Source: Bacteroidales bacterium UBA3724 (GTDB lineage Bacteria > Bacteroidota > Bacteroidia > Bacteroidales > P3). Taken from it: a DNA stretch of 6,824 nucleotides. The notes beneath the pieces were generated by a model, which made no database searches, had not been told where the DNA came from, and saw only the letters and a list, made by a program, of their open reading frames with translations. The DNA is taken from assembly GCA_002371315.1 (NCBI GenBank), contig DFHL01000103.1, positions 27,828-34,651 of the forward strand, in the 5' to 3' direction. This document shows, piece after piece, positions 1 to 5,920 of this stretch; position 1 is the first letter of the stretch; each line of letters opens with the position of its first letter. The translations under genes were made by a program, and so were the position numbers.

Positions 1-60
1 ACTGTACAACGGACGGAGAAGGTGGCTTTAGTGTCTATGTTTCAGGAGTTTACGACGTTG

Positions 61-110
61 TTTGTGTCGCTGTGTGCCACTGTGTGCCGGTGTGTGTCAC
101 GGGGTGTCGT
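61..110. repeat. Degenerate 10-nt tandem repeat, about five units
   Basis: Five consecutive 10-nt blocks fit a loose TGTGTGYCRC consensus; the two middle blocks, TGTGTGCCAC and TGTGTGCCGG, are the clearest. Two + strand frames are open from base 1 through this stretch, one to a stop at 130-132 and one to a stop at 188-190. Neither gives a product I recognise, and the second runs into the hairpin at 162-178. The end of an upstream gene within bases 1-132 cannot be excluded. Confidence 0.5.
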
Positions 111-161
111 TCGGGCATCGAAGTGGAAGTAAGTAAGTCAAAAATAAGAACAATTGAAATC

Positions 162-178
162 GCGTCTCTTCGAGACGC
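162..178. repeat. 17-nt perfect hairpin, loop TTC (GAA on the other strand)
   Basis: The sequence reads GCGTCTC-TTC-GAGACGC: two perfectly complementary 7-nt arms around a 3-nt loop. The same arms recur inside each 163-bp unit downstream with loop GGA, so this is a stray member of the same hairpin family. On the - strand the loop is C(GAA)G, a type known to form unusually stable DNA mini-hairpins. Confidence 0.75.
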
Positions 179-210
179 ACCGAAGGGGTAGTTTCCAATC
201 CCCACACTGC

Positions 211-227
211 GAAAATCGGAGATTTTC
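211..227. repeat. 17-nt perfect hairpin, loop GGA, AT-rich arms
   Basis: The sequence reads GAAAATC-GGA-GATTTTC, with 7-nt perfectly complementary arms and a GGA loop. It has the same length, loop and closing C-G pair as the hairpins in the 163-bp units but unrelated arm sequence. It lies between short GGGG and CCCC tracts (about 185-203 and 234-237). Confidence 0.7.
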
Positions 228-233
228 TTGTAT

Positions 234-324
234 GGGGTTATTAAGATTAAGCCTCTCCGAGGCTTCTTCGGCAAAATTTTGGGGTTATTAAGATTAAGCC
301 TCTCCGAGGCTTCTTCGGCAAAAT
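234..324 (-). repeat. Two tandem copies of a 47-bp repeat, inverted relative to the 163-bp array
   Basis: Copies begin at 234 and 281 with a 47-nt period, and the second is cut at about 324 where the first 163-bp unit begins. Each contains the hairpin AAGCCTC-TCC-GAGGCTT (249-265 and 296-312). Read on the - strand this is the AAGCCTC-GGA-GAGGCTT hairpin with the flanks found in the 163-bp units, so the element occurs here in the opposite orientation. Confidence 0.85.
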
Positions 325-400
325 GCGGATAGTCATAAAAAATATTTTGAATATCCGCATTTGCCATAAAGAAGCCTCGGAGAGGCTTAATCTTAATAAC
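284..400. repeat. Long inverted repeat with 32-bp perfect arms
   Basis: Bases 284-315 are the exact reverse complement of bases 369-400. Each arm carries its own 17-nt triloop palindrome, and the 53-nt centre holds a further 11-bp inverted repeat (AAATGCGGATA at 321-331 with TATCCGCATTT at 352-362). The structure marks the point where the repeat family switches orientation and could extrude as a cruciform or form a long RNA hairpin. Confidence 0.85.
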
Positions 401-809
401 ACCGTACAAGCGAAGCGCAGTGCGGTGACTGAAAATCAGCATCTCACGTGCGTCTCGGAGAGACGCGACCTTGCCTATGTGCCAAATGCGGATAGTCATA
501 AAAAATATTTTAAATATCCGCATTTGCCATAAAGAAGCCTCGGAGAGGCTTAATCTTAATAACACCGTACAAGCGAAGCGCAGTGCGGTGACTGAAAATC
601 AGCATCTCACGTGCGTCTCGGAGAGACGCGACCTTGCCTATGTGCCAAATGCGGATAGTCATAAAAAATATTTTGAATATCCGCATTTGCCATAAAGAAG
701 CCTCGGAGAGGCTTAATCTTAATAACACCGTACAAGCGAAGCGCAGTGCGGTGACTGAAAATCAGCATCTCACGTGCGTCTCGGAGAGACGCGACCTTGC
801 CTATGTGCC
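321..809. repeat. Three near-identical 163-bp tandem repeat units
   Basis: Units span 321-483, 484-646 and 647-809. By direct reading the three differ at a single base (G at 349, A at the matching position 512). Each unit contains, in order, an 11-bp inverted repeat with a 20-nt AT-rich loop, the hairpin AAGCCTC-GGA-GAGGCTT (372-388 in unit 1), a GCGAAGC motif (410-416), a weak stem CTGA-AAA-TCAG (429-439), and the hairpin GCGTCTC-GGA-GAGACGC (450-466). Because 163 is not a multiple of three, open frames across it shift with every unit and reproduce the same peptide in different frames, so I treat it as non-coding. Near identity suggests recent duplication. There are no variable spacers as in a CRISPR array. 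Possible roles are a structured RNA, a protein-binding array or a passive mobile repeat; none is shown by the sequence. Confidence 0.95.
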
Positions 810-835
810 AAATGCGGACAATCATTAAAATATTT
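810..835. repeat. Degenerate start of a fourth 163-bp unit
   Basis: The array phase continues at 810 with AAATGCGGA and then drifts, still recognisable as the start of the unit followed by a TAAAATATTTA stretch. The match is lost near 835, where the presumed upstream region of the TPR gene begins. It marks the array boundary. Confidence 0.7.
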
Positions 836-869
836 ATTGCCGTTCTCCATAATAAAATAAGAACATTTG
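836..869 (+). promoter_or_regulatory. Candidate Bacteroidota-type promoter for the TPR lipoprotein gene
   Basis: AACATTTG at 862-869 matches the TAnnTTTG -7 element at all fixed positions but the first. ATTG at 836-839 could be the -33 TTTG element, with a 22-nt gap, slightly longer than usual. Transcription would start near 876, leaving an untranslated leader of about 30 nt before the ATG at 906. The match is imperfect and would place the promoter immediately after the repeat array. Confidence 0.3.
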
Positions 870-905
870 TGTTATAGATGCAAAAAGAACCGAAAAGTGA
901 ACGAT

Positions 906-2588
906 ATGCGACATACAGATATGCCTGCCTGCCGTCCTGCGTGGGGCCTTGGGGCCGTGTGTGCGGCCCTGCTGGTGCTTGCCGTGGGCTGCAGCGGCAC
1001 GCGTCAGGCTGCTGCCGACAAGGCTCCGGGCCGCTATGAGCGCCGCCCCATCGTGGAGCGCAACGACGAGCAGCTGAAAACCGAGACGATGATGATCGAC
1101 GCCAAGATGCTGGAGCAGACCGGCCAGGCCGACGGCGCCGCGCAGCGCTACGGCGAGGTGCTTTCGCGCGAGCCCCGCAACGCCGCGGCGATGTACGAGC
1201 TGAGCCGCCTGGTGGCGATGCAGGGGATGGCCGACAGCGCCATAGCCCTGGCGCGCCGCTCGGTAGAGGCCGACCGCGGCAACGTGTGGTACGCCCTGCA
1301 CCTGGCCACGCTCTACCGCCTGACGAACCGTCAGAAGGAGTACATCGACGCGTGGAAGGGCATCGTGGCGATGAAGCCCGACGTGCTGGACTACTACTAC
1401 GAGCTGAGCAACGCCTACCTGATGACCAACGACTACAAGAACGCCATCGCCACGCTGAACCGCGTGGAGCAGAAGGTGGGCGTCACCGAGCCGGTGTCGG
1501 TCCAGAAGGCCAAGCTTTGGACCGCTATGGGGCGCAACGACAAGGCGATGGCCGAATACGAGGCCCTTGTGGCGGCGATGCCCAACGAGGTGCGCTACAG
1601 CGGCATACTGGCCGAATCGTATATGGCCGCGGGCAAATACGACAAGGCCAAGCAGTGCTACGACCGCATCGTGGCCGCCGACCCCGACGACGAGTATATC
1701 CACATCTCGCTGGCCGAATACTACAAAACCGTCGGCGAGCCCCGCAAGGCCTATGAGGAGCTGCGCATCGGGATGGCGCAGAAGAACCTGTCGACAACCA
1801 ACAAGTTGCAGATTCTGACCAACTTCTATACCAACGAAGAGTTCTATGGCATCTACTCGAAATACACCTACGACCTGCTCGAGGTGGCTATGCGCTGCAG
1901 CGACGACAGCGTCACCTTCGCCGCCTTCTATGGCGACATACTGATGCGGCAGCGCAAATACGCCGACGCGGCGCACCAGTTTGCCCTCTACCTGACGCGC
2001 GACAGCAGCCGCTACGAGGTGTGGGAAGCCCTGCTGGTCAGCGAACTGTCGGCCTACACCGACACCGCCGCCCTGGGCCGCGACGCACGACGCGCCTCGG
2101 CGCTGTTCCCGCTGCACCTGCTGCCCTACTATGCGCAGGCCGTCGTGGAGCACGACAACGGGCGCTACGAACGCGCCGTCGAGCTGGGCCGCCGCTGCGA
2201 GCAGATAGGCTTTGACAAGGGATACCTCGAGGCCGAGACCTATTCGCTTCTGGCCGAATGCTATAACCGCCTGGACGACACGGCCTGCTATGCCTACTAC
2301 GAGCGTGTGCTGAAGCTGCAGCCCAACGATGCCAACATCCTGAACAGCTATGCCTACCGCCTGGCCGTCGACGGGCGCCGGCTGGACGAGGCCGAGCAGA
2401 TGTCGCGCCGCTCGCTCAAGGCCGAGCCCGACAACCCCTTCTATCTGGATACCTATGCCTGGATTCTGCACCGCCAAGGCCGCGACGACGAGGCCCGCCC
2501 CTATATCGAGAAGGCCATCCAGCGCGAGGAGGGCGAAGTGTCGGACGAGGTGAAGGAACACTATGAGGCGATAATGAAGAAGGATTGA
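906..2588 (+). CDS. TPR-repeat lipoprotein, cell envelope
   Basis: The product is 560 residues. The N-terminus has a basic start, a hydrophobic stretch (about 13-27) and a lipobox LAVGC with the lipidated Cys at position 29, so it is a predicted lipoprotein. From about residue 50 to the end it is almost all tetratricopeptide-like helical pairs; clear ones include YELSNAYLMTNDYKNAIATL, AESYMAAGKYDKAKQCYDRI and a C-terminal pair ending near DEARPYIEKAI. I see no catalytic domain, so a scaffold or adaptor role is likely. The ATG at 906 is preferred over an in-frame TTG at 867 because the earlier start adds a charged extension before the signal peptide and would overlap the candidate promoter; ATG 921 is also possible. 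From memory, Bacteroidales often place such a gene directly before a DUF4292 gene, which is the order here. The GC-rich coding bias leaves a 575-codon antisense frame open, which is an artefact. Confidence 0.92.
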   Translation: MRHTDMPACRPAWGLGAVCAALLVLAVGCSGTRQAAADKAPGRYERRPIVERNDEQLKTETMMIDAKMLEQTGQADGAAQRYGEVLSREPRNAAAMYELSRLVAMQGMADSAIALARRSVEADRGNVWYALHLATLYRLTNRQKEYIDAWKGIVAMKPDVLDYYYELSNAYLMTNDYKNAIATLNRVEQKVGVTEPVSVQKAKLWTAMGRNDKAMAEYEALVAAMPNEVRYSGILAESYMAAGKYDKAKQCYDRIVAADPDDEYIHISLAEYYKTVGEPRKAYEELRIGMAQKNLSTTNKLQILTNFYTNEEFYGIYSKYTYDLLEVAMRCSDDSVTFAAFYGDILMRQRKYADAAHQFALYLTRDSSRYEVWEALLVSELSAYTDTAALGRDARRASALFPLHLLPYYAQAVVEHDNGRYERAVELGRRCEQIGFDKGYLEAETYSLLAECYNRLDDTACYAYYERVLKLQPNDANILNSYAYRLAVDGRRLDEAEQMSRRSLKAEPDNPFYLDTYAWILHRQGRDDEARPYIEKAIQREEGEVSDEVKEHYEAIMKKD

Positions 2589-2748
2589 GGGTTTTAGGGT
2601 TTGAGGGTTTGAGGGTTTGAGGGTTTTAGGGTTTGAGGGTTTTAGGGTTTTAGGGTTTGAGGGTTTTAGGGTTTGAGGGTTTTAGGGTTTTAGGGTTTGA
2701 GGGTTTGAGGGATTGAAGGTTTGAGGGATTGAAGGTTTTAGGGTTTTA
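2589..2748 (+). repeat. Array of twenty 8-nt GGGTTTKA units, potential G-quadruplex
   Basis: The array starts immediately after the TGA of the TPR gene and keeps an exact 8-nt phase for 160 nt. The first 15 units are GGGTTTTA or GGGTTTGA in irregular order; the next ones drift to GGGATTGA and AGGTTTGA before two final GGTTTTA-type units. G-tracts spaced by 5-nt loops satisfy the usual G-quadruplex pattern, on the same strand as the mRNA. The 83 nt between the array and the next gene contain TTATG-CTAAA-CATAA around 2789-2803 and no clear promoter or terminator. Confidence 0.95.
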
Positions 2749-2831
2749 GGGACGATGGAGGGCGGCAGTTTGGAATGGTGAGGGGGTGTTATGCTAAACA
2801 TAATGTGTATTTTTAAATTGACCAGTTTCTT

Positions 2832-3602
2832 ATGAAATCGCACAGAACAATATTCGCAATAATGCTTGTGGCCTGCGTGGCTCTGGCTGGATGCCGCTCG
2901 CATAGGCACCTGGCGGGGAACGACGCGCCGAGGGGCGCCGACACCAGTACCGTCGCGCCGCCGAATGCCGGCAAGCCCCGCGCCGAACGGCTTGATTCGA
3001 TAGCCGGCACCGACTACAGGACGCTGATGGCCAACTTCAAATGCAGCGTGCGCGGCATCGCCGTCAACGGGCAGATGCGCCTGCTTCGCGACAGCATCGT
3101 GTGGGTCAGCGTCAACAAGGTCGTCGAGCTGGGCCGTGCCCAGGCCACCCCGTCGCGTGTGCAGGCCTACCTGAAGCTGATGGGCAAGCGCTACGATTTG
3201 GGCTACGGCGACCTGAAGCGCAACTGGGGAATCGATGCCGATTTTGCCACGCTGCAGGCCCTGCTGGTGGGCAACTGTCCGCCGCAGTGCCGCAAAAGCA
3301 AGGAGCCGCAGCGCCAGGGCGACACGGTGACGCTGTGGCTCAGCCAGAACGGCGGGGCGCGCCAGCTGACGCTCAAGAAGGACTATGCCACGTGCCGCAT
3401 CCTGGGGGCCGACCTGACGAGCAAGGCCGCCGGACAGCGTGTGACGCTGACCTACGGCGAGATGGAGAACGTAGGCGGCAGGCTGGTGCCGTCGCACATA
3501 GAGGTGAAAATCAGCAGCAAGCAGCTGAACGAGCAGGCCGTCATCAGGCTGGAGCGCATAACGGTCGACGAGCCGCTGACGTTCCCGTTCAAGATGCAGT
3601 AG
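2832..3602 (+). CDS. DUF4292-family lipoprotein (LolB-like fold expected)
   Basis: The product is 256 residues. It opens with MKSHRTIF, a hydrophobic core and the lipobox ALAGC, placing the lipidated Cys at residue 21, so it should be anchored in an envelope membrane. After a low-complexity linker (about 22-55) the body alternates short strands and helices: MANFKCSVRGIAVNGQMRLLRDSIVWVSV around 64-94, a KLMGKRYDLGYGDLKRNWGID stretch, then YGEMENVGGRLVPSHIEVKI and a C-terminal PLTFPF. This order (outer-surface strands with a V-N-G-Q-M-R-L-R-D-S-I-W core) is what I recognise as DUF4292, a Bacteroidota family related to LolA/LolB-like lipoprotein carriers; its biochemical role is not established. 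In many Bacteroidales, as I recall, it lies between a TPR gene and an M23 peptidase (EnvC-like) gene; here a different secreted protein follows. No clear SD sequence precedes the ATG. Confidence 0.85.
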   Translation: MKSHRTIFAIMLVACVALAGCRSHRHLAGNDAPRGADTSTVAPPNAGKPRAERLDSIAGTDYRTLMANFKCSVRGIAVNGQMRLLRDSIVWVSVNKVVELGRAQATPSRVQAYLKLMGKRYDLGYGDLKRNWGIDADFATLQALLVGNCPPQCRKSKEPQRQGDTVTLWLSQNGGARQLTLKKDYATCRILGADLTSKAAGQRVTLTYGEMENVGGRLVPSHIEVKISSKQLNEQAVIRLERITVDEPLTFPFKMQ

Positions 3603-3639
3603 CTATATTTATAGTTTGTTGAATATAAAATACAAGGAT

Positions 3640-4389
3640 ATGAAAAGATTCATTTTGGCAGCAGTGTTGGTTGTGTCGTGCCTCGGCGTGTCGGCCCAGA
3701 ACAAGGCGTCGGCGGTCGACACGGCGCAGCAGATAGTGGAGAGGTATTTGAAGCTGATGAATTTCGACGGCGTGAAGCGCGACAGCATTCTGTATATCGA
3801 AACAATAGCCTACAAGCGCTCGTCGCCCGGCGACACGGCGGTGCTGAAGCGCTGGTTTCTGTATCCCAACTGTTTCCGCGCCGAGCTGTGGCACGGCGAC
3901 ACGCTGCTCGAAGGGGCCTATACCGACGGCAAGGAGATATATAGGGAGTACCGGCTCGGGGTGCTCGACGGCTGGACGCGCGTGGCGCAGTCGCGCTACT
4001 ATGCGCTGGAGCCGGGCTATGACTTTCGCGGGTCGCTGTACCACTGGAAGGCCGATGCCGCCGAGCTGACCTACAAGGGCGAATGGGACTACAACGGGCA
4101 GAAGGTGCACCGCGTGTATGTGGACACCCCTATGCGCTACTGCCGCAACTACCTGTTCGAGAAGGAGTCGGGTATGCTGTTCCTGATCGAGGAGACCAAC
4201 AAGCATTCGGAATATACCGACCACGCCGCTTACGACCATCCCGACTGGCACGCCTTCAGCGAGTACCAGCCCCTGGGCAGTGTGCTGCTGCCAAGCGTCG
4301 AGGTGTACCAGATGAAGGGCGATTTGGTGTTCCATTTCTCCACAGGCAGATATATTCCCAAAGATATGAATATCTTTAGAAAGAATTGA
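3640..4389 (+). CDS. Secreted protein resembling LolA/LolB-like outer-membrane lipoprotein-sorting proteins
   Basis: The product is 249 residues. A signal peptide is clear: MKR, a hydrophobic core, and VSA-Q with probable cleavage after residue 19. VVSC at 11-14 could be read as a lipobox but would leave a very short signal, so a soluble periplasmic protein is more likely. The mature part starts with a helix (TAQQIVERYLKLMNFDGV) followed by many strands pairing short edges, such as VLKRWFLYPNCFRAELWHGD, EGAYTDGKEIYREY and a late strand SVEVYQMKGDLVFHF. That helix-then-sheet pattern resembles the half-barrel fold of LolA-type proteins, suggesting binding of a lipid, lipoprotein or glycan, but no family is certain. 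ATG 3640 is chosen over in-frame TTG codons at 3616 and 3619 because it begins a normal signal peptide. It follows DUF4292 after 37 nt and ends 2 nt before tadA, so it is probably co-transcribed with both. Confidence 0.85.
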   Translation: MKRFILAAVLVVSCLGVSAQNKASAVDTAQQIVERYLKLMNFDGVKRDSILYIETIAYKRSSPGDTAVLKRWFLYPNCFRAELWHGDTLLEGAYTDGKEIYREYRLGVLDGWTRVAQSRYYALEPGYDFRGSLYHWKADAAELTYKGEWDYNGQKVHRVYVDTPMRYCRNYLFEKESGMLFLIEETNKHSEYTDHAAYDHPDWHAFSEYQPLGSVLLPSVEVYQMKGDLVFHFSTGRYIPKDMNIFRKN

Positions 4390-4391
4390 CT

Positions 4392-4841
4392 ATGAGTATA
4401 TTCGACAACGAGGACGAGTTCTATATGCAGCAGGCGCTGCGCGAAGCCCGCGAGGCGCGCGACGAGGACGAGGTGCCGATAGGGGCGGTGATAGTCTGCG
4501 ACGGCCAGATTGTGGCCCGGGCGCACAACAACACCGAGCGGCTGAAGGACGTGACGGCCCACGCGGAGATGATTGCCCTCACCGCCGCCGCCAACACGCT
4601 GGGCAGCAAGTATCTGCCCGACTGCACGCTGTATGTCACCGTCGAGCCCTGCACGATGTGTGCCGGCGCTGCGGGATGGATGCAGGTGGGGCGCATTGTC
4701 TATGGCGCCAGCGACGCGAAGAAGGGCTTCGAGAAGCTTGGCCACGGGATGCTCCACCCGAAGACCAAGGTGACGCGGGGCGTGATGGAGGAGGAATGCG
4801 CGACGCTGATGAAGGAGTTTTTCAGGGGGAAGAGGGGGTGA
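4392..4841 (+). CDS. tadA: tRNA-specific adenosine-34 deaminase
   Basis: The product is 149 residues. It is predicted to deaminate adenosine 34 to inosine in the anticodon of tRNA-Arg (ACG), giving wobble reading of CGU, CGC and CGA. The zinc-dependent deaminase signature is complete: HAE at 57-59 (His57 zinc ligand, Glu59 proton shuttle) and PCTMC at 86-90 (Cys87 and Cys90 zinc ligands). Asn46 and Asp108 in GASDAKKG also match positions known in the E. coli enzyme, and the C-terminal HGMLHPKTKVTRGVMEEECATLMKEFFR is typical of TadA. Its length is slightly below the E. coli form. The ATG lies 2 nt after the stop of the preceding gene (TGA-CT-ATG), suggesting translational coupling; an in-frame TTG at 4386 would overlap the upstream stop and is less likely. 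A guanine deaminase or other cytidine-deaminase relative is less likely given the TadA-like sequence throughout. Confidence 0.95.
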   Translation: MSIFDNEDEFYMQQALREAREARDEDEVPIGAVIVCDGQIVARAHNNTERLKDVTAHAEMIALTAAANTLGSKYLPDCTLYVTVEPCTMCAGAAGWMQVGRIVYGASDAKKGFEKLGHGMLHPKTKVTRGVMEEECATLMKEFFRGKRG

Positions 4842-4854
4842 GGTCTTTGGTTTT

Positions 4855-4908
4855 TTAGGCAAATTAGGCAGGTTAGGCATTTTAGGCTTTTTAGGCATTT
4901 TAGGCTGA
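4855..4908. repeat. Six 9-nt TTAGGCNNN tandem units
   Basis: Six units of TTAGGC plus three variable bases (AAA, AGG, ATT, TTT, ATT, TGA) follow each other in exact 9-nt phase. They occupy half of the 104-nt gap between tadA and the nucleotidyltransferase gene. The rest of the gap (4909-4945) is AT-rich; it holds TAATTTAG at 4910-4917, a weak -7-like match without a convincing -33 partner. Confidence 0.9.
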
Positions 4909-4945
4909 TTAATTTAGATGAAACAATAAAATAAAAACAATTTTT

Positions 4946-5836
4946 ATGCAACCAACATTATTAGTTCTTGCTGCCGGTATGGGCAGCCGTTATGGTGGGC
5001 TGAAGCAGATGGACGGCGTCGGCCCCAATGGTGAAATCATTATGGACTATTCGATTACGGATGCCATCCGTGCCGGTTTCGGCAAGGTGGTCTTCGTTAT
5101 CCGCCACAGCTTTGAGCAGGAGTTCAAGGCGAAAATCAACGCTGAGCATTTCGGCAACCGAATCAAGGTGGAGTATGTGTTCCAGGAACTGGACAGCCTG
5201 CCGGCGGGCTTCAGCGTGCCCGAAGGACGCGAGAAGCCGTGGGGTACCAACCACGCTATCCTGATGGCCAAGGATGCCATCAAGGAGCCGTTTGCCGTCA
5301 TCAACGCCGACGACTTCTATGGCGCTGACGCTTTCAAGGTTATCGGCGACTATCTGCGCGGTCTGGAGGGCAAGAAGGGCGACTACTGTATGGTGGGCTA
5401 CCGCCTGGAGAACACCCTGTCGGAGAACGGCACGGTGAGCCGCGGCGTGTGCGAGGTGGATGAGAAGGGCTACCTGAAGGGTATGACCGAGCGCACCAGC
5501 ATCGGCCGCACGGCCAACGGCATCGAATACAAGGACGACGACGGCTCGATGCATCCGCTGGCAGCCGACGCCACGGTGTCGATGAACCTGTTCGGCTTCA
5601 CGCCCGACTACTTCGTCGAGAGTGAGAAGCTGTTTGTCGACTTCCTGAAGGCTCGCGGCACGGAGATGAAGTCGGAATACTACATCCCCTTCGCTGTCAA
5701 CACCTTCCTCGCCAGCGGCTATGCCACGATGCGTGTGCTGAAGACCACGGCCCAGTGGTTCGGCGTCACCTACAAGGAGGACCGCCCGATGGTGGTGGAC
5801 CGCCTGAAGAAACTGCACGAACAGGGAGTGTATTGA
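4946..5836 (+). CDS. Sugar-phosphate nucleotidyltransferase (NTP_transferase family)
   Basis: The product is 296 residues and should transfer a nucleotide from an NTP to a sugar 1-phosphate in the cytoplasm, making an activated NDP-sugar for glycan or envelope synthesis. The N-terminal signature LAAGMGSRYGGLKQ (8-21) holds the glycine-rich nucleotide-binding loop and the catalytic Arg; PWGTNHA (98-104) and NADDFYG (120-126, metal-binding Asp) follow in the usual order. The C-terminal part (about 130-296) is longer than a minimal transferase domain and lacks a visible left-handed beta-helix hexapeptide repeat, so a GlmU-type acetyltransferase is unlikely. The sugar cannot be named. From memory, relatives in Bacteroidales are often next to a small-molecule kinase of the aminoglycoside phosphotransferase type, comparable to the AmgK/MurU pair, but no kinase is in the window. 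The ATG lies in an AT-rich leader without SD sequence. Codon use leans more to GGT, CGT and GCT than in the upstream genes, possibly reflecting higher expression. Confidence 0.93.
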   Translation: MQPTLLVLAAGMGSRYGGLKQMDGVGPNGEIIMDYSITDAIRAGFGKVVFVIRHSFEQEFKAKINAEHFGNRIKVEYVFQELDSLPAGFSVPEGREKPWGTNHAILMAKDAIKEPFAVINADDFYGADAFKVIGDYLRGLEGKKGDYCMVGYRLENTLSENGTVSRGVCEVDEKGYLKGMTERTSIGRTANGIEYKDDDGSMHPLAADATVSMNLFGFTPDYFVESEKLFVDFLKARGTEMKSEYYIPFAVNTFLASGYATMRVLKTTAQWFGVTYKEDRPMVVDRLKKLHEQGVY

Positions 5837-5845
5837 TTATTTCTG

Positions 5846-5888
5846 CCGCTGGCGGGGGAGTGTTTTTCCCGCCAGCGGTAGATTTTTA
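5846..5888 (+). terminator. Rho-independent terminator after the nucleotidyltransferase gene
   Basis: CCGCTGGCGGG (5846-5856) pairs perfectly with CCCGCCAGCGG (5868-5878) around an 11-nt loop. A further G-T wobble and T-A pair extend the stem outward, and GATTTTTATC follows directly as the T-rich tail. The stem begins 9 nt after the stop codon and closes the transcription unit. Confidence 0.8.
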
Positions 5889-5920
5889 TCTCCCCGCCTA
5901 AGTTTTTATCTCCCCGCCTA
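5883..5920 (+). repeat. 20-nt direct repeat, two copies
   Basis: TTTTTATCTCCCCGCCTA occurs at 5883-5900 and again at 5903-5920, giving a 20-nt period. The second copy forms the left end of the larger inverted repeat that follows; the first copy overlaps the terminator tail. Confidence 0.85.

Noticed and set aside
1..190. C-terminal part of an upstream + strand gene
   Set aside because: Two frames are open from base 1, but neither product is recognisable, and the 10-nt repeat accounts for much of the stretch. It remains possible for bases 1-132 but cannot be supported.
321..809. CRISPR array
   Set aside because: The repeated unit is 163 bp and the whole unit is repeated; there are no unique spacers and no cas genes.
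50..828. Several open frames on both strands in the 163-bp array region
   Set aside because: They translate the same repeat in changing frames, because the 163-nt period is not divisible by three, and have no start context or domain.
834..2561. A 575-codon open frame on the - strand across the TPR gene
   Set aside because: It is the antisense shadow of a GC-rich gene. The + strand product has a lipoprotein signal and clear TPRs, while the antisense product is low-complexity and rich in V, G, L, H and Q with no recognisable domain.
2589..2748. Telomere or eukaryotic contamination, since TTTTAGGG is a known telomeric repeat
   Set aside because: The array starts exactly at a bacterial stop codon and is followed by a Bacteroidota lipoprotein gene; TTTTAGGG and TTTGAGGG are mixed irregularly.
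2789..2803. Possible operator TTATG-CTAAA-CATAA before DUF4292
   Set aside because: Five-base arms in AT-rich DNA are expected by chance, and no promoter element is aligned with it.
2682..3497. A 271-codon - strand frame covering the 8-nt array and DUF4292
   Set aside because: It is antisense to a well-supported lipoprotein gene, and its end is a translation of the 8-nt repeat.
4961..5818. A 285-codon - strand frame opposite the nucleotidyltransferase
   Set aside because: The + strand frame carries the full ordered set of nucleotidyltransferase motifs; the antisense frame has none.
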